Shown here piece after piece: positions 60,129 through 64,000 of a stretch of 64,000 bases of DNA. Both the position numbers and the translations under genes were made by a program. Numbering within the stretch: the first letter of the stretch is position 1; every line of letters starts with the position of its first letter. Source of the DNA: Coenobita brevimanus (taxonomy: Eukaryota; Arthropoda; Malacostraca; Decapoda; Coenobitidae); NCBI GenBank assembly GCA_032717465.1, contig CM064690.1, forward strand, positions 10,765,093 through 10,829,092, in the 5' to 3' direction. The notes under the pieces were generated by a model. That model did no database searches and was not told the DNA's origin. It saw nothing but the letters and a program-made list of their open reading frames with translations.

Positions 60129-60995
60129 GGCCTGTACATACATATTATGTACCGTAAGTTAAGGGGGAAGTTGAGAGGCGACTTGAGGCTATGGAAGACC
60201 CAAGTTTGCACAAGGATTCTCAGCTCCCCGATACTAATATAAGTATTGTAGGTTAAGGGGGAAGTTCGAGAGAGAACTCCGCAGAGGCGACTTGAGGCTA
60301 TGGAAGACCCAAGTTTGCACAAGGATTCTCAGCTTCCCAGTACTAATATAAGTATTGTATTGTAGGTTAAGGGGGAAGTTCGAGAGAGAACTCTGCAGAG
60401 GCGACTTGAGGCTATGGAAGACCCAAGTTTGCATAAGGATTCTCAGCTTCCCGGTACTAATAGAAGTACTGTAGGTTAAGGGGGAAGTTCGAGAGAGAAC
60501 TCCGCAGTGGCGACTTGAGGCTATGGAAGACCCAAGTTTGCATAAGGATTCTCAGCTTCCCGGTACTAATAGAAGTACTGTAGGTTAAGGGGGAAGTTCG
60601 AGAGAGAACTCCGCAGTGGCGACTTGAGGCTATGGAAGACCCAAGTTTGCATAAGGATTCTCAGCTTCCCGGTACTAATAGAAGTACTGTAGGTTAAGGG
60701 GGAAGTTCGAGAGAGAACTCCGCAGTGGCGACTTGAGGCTATGGAAGACACAAGTTTGCACAAGGATTCTCAGCTTCCCGGTACTAATATAAGTATTGTA
60801 CTGTAGGTTAAGGGGGAAGTGAGAATTCCGCAGAGGTGACTTGAGGCTATGGAAGACCCAAGTTTGCAAGGATTCTCAGCTCTCCGATACTAATATAAGT
60901 ATTGTAGGTTAAGGCACAGGTTGAGGACCCGTGTGCGGTTTGAGGCTATGGAAGACCCAAGTTTGCACAAGGATTCTCAACTTGCCGACCATAAT
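60129..60995. repeat. Tandem array inside element 2, about 109-bp unit, 8 copies
   Basis: Units contain GGTTAAGGGGGAAGTTCGAG, GCGACTTGAGGCTATGGAAG, ACCCAAGTTTGCA and AAGGATTCTCAGCTTCCC. GTTAAGG anchors fall at 60158, 60252, 60366, 60475, 60584, 60693, 60807 and 60908. The three central spacings are exactly 109; the others are 94, 101 or 114. It lies where RT, RNase H and the integrase core would be expected. Confidence 0.92.
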
Positions 60996-61267
60996 CGTGT
61001 GCTATAATTAATGGCGATCTCGAATGTACGAAGCTTAGGCTGTCGCTCGTATTTTTCAGCCAGAGCGTACTTTTCGTAGCATGTACTGATTGCTAGGCAG
61101 AGAGAGTCATTGTAACTTAATAAGAATTTTGTCTCATTGACACGTTTGATGCTCCACCTCAATTGGTTTTGCAGGTTCAGCAATGGGTGTAGCAGTTTTG
61201 CTGTGCGGGCCAGCTGATCGTCTGCCGCACGCTGCCGCCTCTTCTCCTCTGCCTTCGTCGTCGCCAT
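60977..61267 (-). CDS. Antisense 96-codon ORF in element 2, unknown function
   Basis: Starts at ATG (61267) with MATTKAEEKRRQRAADDQ, a basic N-terminus. It continues through LLHPLLNLQNQLRWSIKRVN and CLAISTCYEKYALAEKY to WSAS and a TGA at 60977-60979. It looks protein-like in composition (balanced, one Cys pair, amphipathic Leu-rich segment) and is unlike the translated repeats. I recognise no family. It lies between the tandem array and the 3' LTR, opposite to gag. It could be a captured host fragment, an antisense accessory gene or chance. There is no evidence for its promoter beyond the approximately 360 bp up to the LTR. Confidence 0.4.
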   Translation of the reverse strand: MATTKAEEKRRQRAADDQLARTAKLLHPLLNLQNQLRWSIKRVNETKFLLSYNDSLCLAISTCYEKYALAEKYERQPKLRTFEIAINYSTRLWSAS

Positions 61268-61626
61268 ATTATTTACTGTGTCATTTTACACGTAGGTACA
61301 GTTACACTACAACTGTCACACCTACACCGTGTATTACATACACCACGCTACACAACAATTAGTTGTCAGTGTAAATGTAGCGAATTTTCGCTCAGTTTGA
61401 CCTGAGTACAGGATTTTCACCGTCGTCACGGAGTTTTTCCCTCAAGCTTGCTTCTATTAACGTAAATACGAGGTTTTTTCACTCACTGGCGACTGCGACT
61501 TTCTCCTGTAGCAGGATAGCACACACACCACAGTGTGAATCTTGTGTGACTGAGTTAGGATTTATATGTATGTATATTGAAATCTTTCTTCTGAAGGAAG
61601 AAAGATTTAATTTTCATGGGGCGTAA
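61268..61626. other. Untranslated region of element 2 before the 3' LTR
   Basis: No ORF in either direction. A G-rich ATGGGGCG just before the LTR (about 61617-61624) is a weak candidate polypurine tract. Confidence 0.4.
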
Positions 61627-62655
61627 TGTCACGAATCAATTCGCGACATTTCCCTTTTTGTGAGAAGCCGCGAACTATTAGTGGAAAACTCACTGTTTTT
61701 CGTTCAGTTAACCGCTCATTCGGACGGAAGCTTTGTCAAATCAGTTTTTCATTGTCATACGTGATCGTCTCTGTGTGAGACATTAGCGCTTCCGATGAGC
61801 GATTGTTTTGGGCGCGTTTCGTTCACTCGACCGTTAGAAAATACGGCTTAGTGCTCCGCCTTTCTTTCCCACGATTTGAATTCAGTTTAGTGTTTGCTGT
61901 GACGGAGACAGGACCTGTGCAGCAGTGCGAGAGGTCAGCTAGTACCCAAACTCCACTTACAGTTTCTCCAAGCTCCCACCTTTAGTTCTCCAGCTTTGGG
62001 TGATACATAGTATTCATCGACTGGTATTTCCTTTGTGTATTTTGTAGTTTTAAGAGCTTAGTTAAGGTGTTTTTCCTAGGCGTAAGTATTTAGCTTCTGT
62101 GTGAGTGAGCGAGTGCGTCTCATTGATTTGATTTGAAATGTAATGTTAAATTTATTTTTGTAATTAATAAATTTAACAGTTCTATTTCTTGAGCTTAATG
62201 TAGAGTAAATCTTGTTTCATTTCTCCATAATTGAGCTTATTTTCCATATAGCTCCTAGCTTGCATAAACGTTTTACTATTCATAACTGGTACTTAGACCA
62301 GTCTTGTATTAACTTAAAATCCGTTGTGCCAGGAGTTAATGCATCAGCAAGAACCTGATGTTATTATTATTATTATTAGTTATTTATTGTCAGGGGTGAT
62401 GTAACTTTCTCCAGAGGCTAACAGTACAGTAATTCAGCAATTGTGAGTAATTAGTCTCTGCTGTGTACTGTTGAGAAAGTTTATAAATTCTCGTTTTCAG
62501 AGAATCGTGCTAAGCCAACGTAAAGTAATCGTTGCTTGATGTAGCAAGACAACCATTGTCTCTGCTCTTCAATATTATTGAATATTATTATCAATTTAAA
62601 TAATATTTAAGCATTTATATCAAAATTATCGTGATATTATAAAAACCCCGTGACA
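61627..62655 (+). repeat. 3' LTR of element 2
   Basis: 1029 bp. By eye it differs from the 5' LTR only in a TTATTATTA tract (T for G) and in AAAAACCCCG for AAAAACACCG. Confidence 0.95.
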
Positions 62656-62660
62656 GGGGT

Positions 62661-62989
62661 AAAGGCCAACCATGGAGGAACTGACAATTTTGAGAACTTC
62701 AGGCTGAAGGTCAACCTCACTTGGCAAGATATTTGAGAACTTTCGGTTAATTATCAAGGTCACAGGGAAGGGTCAGATGTTTGGCCTTAGAAGCATAATT
62801 GTGGGATGAGAGAGTTGTACTTTCTTGAAGCACCTTCTTGTTGCATTACAGTATATTTTCTAACATGATGTTCGCGTCTTTCTAACGTCAGCAGAGTTAC
62901 TAAAATAGTCCAGAATATCAATATAGTAGTTAAAGAAATTTAAGAGTTAAGAAGAGTTGGTACAGACCCTTCAAAGTTGAGAATATGGG
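62661..62989. other. Flank of element 2, repeat remainder
   Basis: AAGGTCAACC and ATTTGAGAACTTTCGGTTAA words suggest continuation of the dispersed repeat at 56051-56446. No gene. Confidence 0.4.
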
Positions 62990-63345
62990 AAGGCGGTGGC
63001 TGAATCGGTAGAGAGGCGACCTGCAGTCCTGATGGACCAGGGTTCGAATCCCGGCTGGGGCAGGGAACAGTTTAGGATTTGAATTTCATAAAAAGCAGAC
63101 TTTCCTGATCTATCAGATGACCCGCCGACATGTCGTAAAAATACCCCCGCTAATACCAATACACCAGTCCTGTATGAGACAGCCCTAGCATGTATTCAAT
63201 ATGGACGGTGGGTGTTAGTGCCGAAGTGGTGACATGTGGAGGTGTAGGAGGACTACTGGGGCTTGGGATAGGCTACTGCCCCCGAGATATAGGCCCTGAA
63301 GCCTTTGCCCAGAGTCGGACACATAAAAAAGAAAAAAAAAAAAAA
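62990..63345 (+). mobile_element. SINE-B copy 2 (complete)
   Basis: tRNA-like head GGCGGTGGCTGAATCGGTAG (A box) and GGTTCGAATCCCGGCTGGGG (B box). The body has GACCCGCCGACATGTCGTAA and ATGGACGGTGGGTGTTAG-type blocks. The 3' end is CAGAGTCGGACACAT followed by A-rich tail (about 63325-63345). It matches copy 1 at 12934. Confidence 0.9.
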
Positions 63346-64000
63346 ATGAATGCAACCGGTACATGACGTAGGACAAAGGATGCTTTACTAAAAGAGATAA
63401 CACACTAAAGGTTGGCCAAGAACTTCAGTTGTCTCGGCCATGTACCCTATCGGGAGCATATTGTCAGATATATTCACGATATACAGTATCATGACAAGAA
63501 TATTAAGAAAAAAAAAATAGAAACGTATTTTTAAAAAAGATCCATTATCTTTTTTTTTTTTTTTTTTCTTGACAAAGACATGCAAAAGCGACTCAATCAA
63601 CCCCCCATACTTTTACGTAGCAATTAATCAATAAATGCAGAATCCCCCTTCCCCTTCCCCCACATTTATCGTACACGTCTTACGCTTAACCGGAAACGAA
63701 GACTAATAAGAAATCAGTGATGTTGGTGGAAAGCATTGCCTTGTACTGTACATAAGAGCAACTCGTTAAGTACAGAAACCCCGTTTATTCCACACAGTGT
63801 TAGCTTAAACCAAAGGAAGACAAGACATCAATAGAAAAGCTGGTTGTTGTGGAAAAATGAAGAGGGGGTTAGATAAAGGGGCGGGGAGCATAGTATTGCA
63901 GTGTGTACACATGGATGCCACAGCTACAGTTAATCTCTCTCTGTGGAGGGTTTATGGTTGCCCCCCTGGTAACAGTGTTCGTGTGTCGGTATTTACTCAG
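63346..64000. other. No gene recognised
   Basis: Unclassified sequence with an A9 run near 63508 and a T18 run near 63550. Confidence 0.4.

Larger units (their letters stand above)
56452..62655 (+). mobile_element. Element 2: young non-autonomous Gmr1-like LTR retrotransposon
   Basis: 1029-bp LTRs (56452-57480 and 61627-62655) differ at about 2 positions by eye. Ends are TGTCACG and CGTGACA, a perfect 7-bp inverted pair, and GGGGT flanks both sides (56447-56451 and 62656-62660), a perfect 5-bp target duplication. Inside are a primer-binding site, gag, a same-frame protease/integrase-finger ORF after one UAG, a tandem repeat array and an antisense ORF. There is no RT, RNase H or DDE core. It is a recent insertion that must have used enzymes from elsewhere. 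Confidence 0.92.

Noticed and set aside
60129..60995. CRISPR array
   Set aside because: Units are tandem without unique spacers, lie inside an LTR retrotransposon and the genome is eukaryotic.

Overview
The window looks like repeat-dense arthropod nuclear DNA, most likely from a decapod crustacean. This is inferred from the exceptional density of (CA)n, (TA)n, (CT)n and (GATA)n microsatellites, several tRNA-derived SINE families, degraded LINEs with polyA or short-repeat tails, LTR retrotransposons with metazoan-type pol domains, and short CCTAA-like runs. I found no convincing host protein-coding gene, no free-standing tRNA or rRNA gene and nothing prokaryotic. Almost every recognisable reading frame belongs to a mobile element, and the many ORFs rich in Cys-Val, Thr-His or Tyr-Ile are translated microsatellites.

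Layout. 0-5 kb: a LINE scrap, two tRNA-related repeats and two groups of tandem or dispersed repeats. 5.1-12.4 kb: a Ty3/gypsy-type LTR retrotransposon (minus strand, 829/830-bp LTRs) sits in a (TA)n tract between two SINEs of one family in opposite orientations. Its pol order is protease, integrase, reverse transcriptase, RNase H, which is the Gmr1-like arrangement. 12.5-17.8 kb: nested SINEs, a degraded RTE-like LINE, and an 18/36-bp minisatellite. 17.85-20.95 kb: a jockey/CR1-type LINE interrupted by a 771-bp TTAA-flanked piggyBac-like element. 21.9-24.1 kb: a decayed copy of a multicopy invertebrate gene family (ADTR and TDTD motifs plus a Cys-rich C-terminus). 24.6-37.7 kb: minisatellites, microsatellites, a long polypurine tract, and a SINE split by a 0.55-kb element with a GC-rich palindromic end. 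37.7-49.3 kb: SINEs and several LINE copies, one with an open 362-codon RT-containing frame. 51.1-53.35 kb: a second copy of the jockey/CR1-type LINE. 56.45-62.66 kb: a very young LTR element whose 1029-bp LTRs differ at about 2 positions by eye, with a perfect 5-bp target duplication. It carries gag, a same-frame UAG, a protease-like region and the integrase zinc finger, but no RT, RNase H or integrase core. In their place are a roughly 109-bp tandem repeat array and an antisense 96-codon ORF.

How the parts relate. The two LTR elements share a primer-binding region, a SCAN-like Gag and a protease-to-integrase junction, so they look like relatives of one lineage. The older one has degraded reading frames but all the domains. 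The younger one looks like a non-autonomous passenger that would need enzymes from an autonomous relative. The younger element, with its possible readthrough codon, internal satellite and antisense ORF, is the most promising candidate here for something undescribed.
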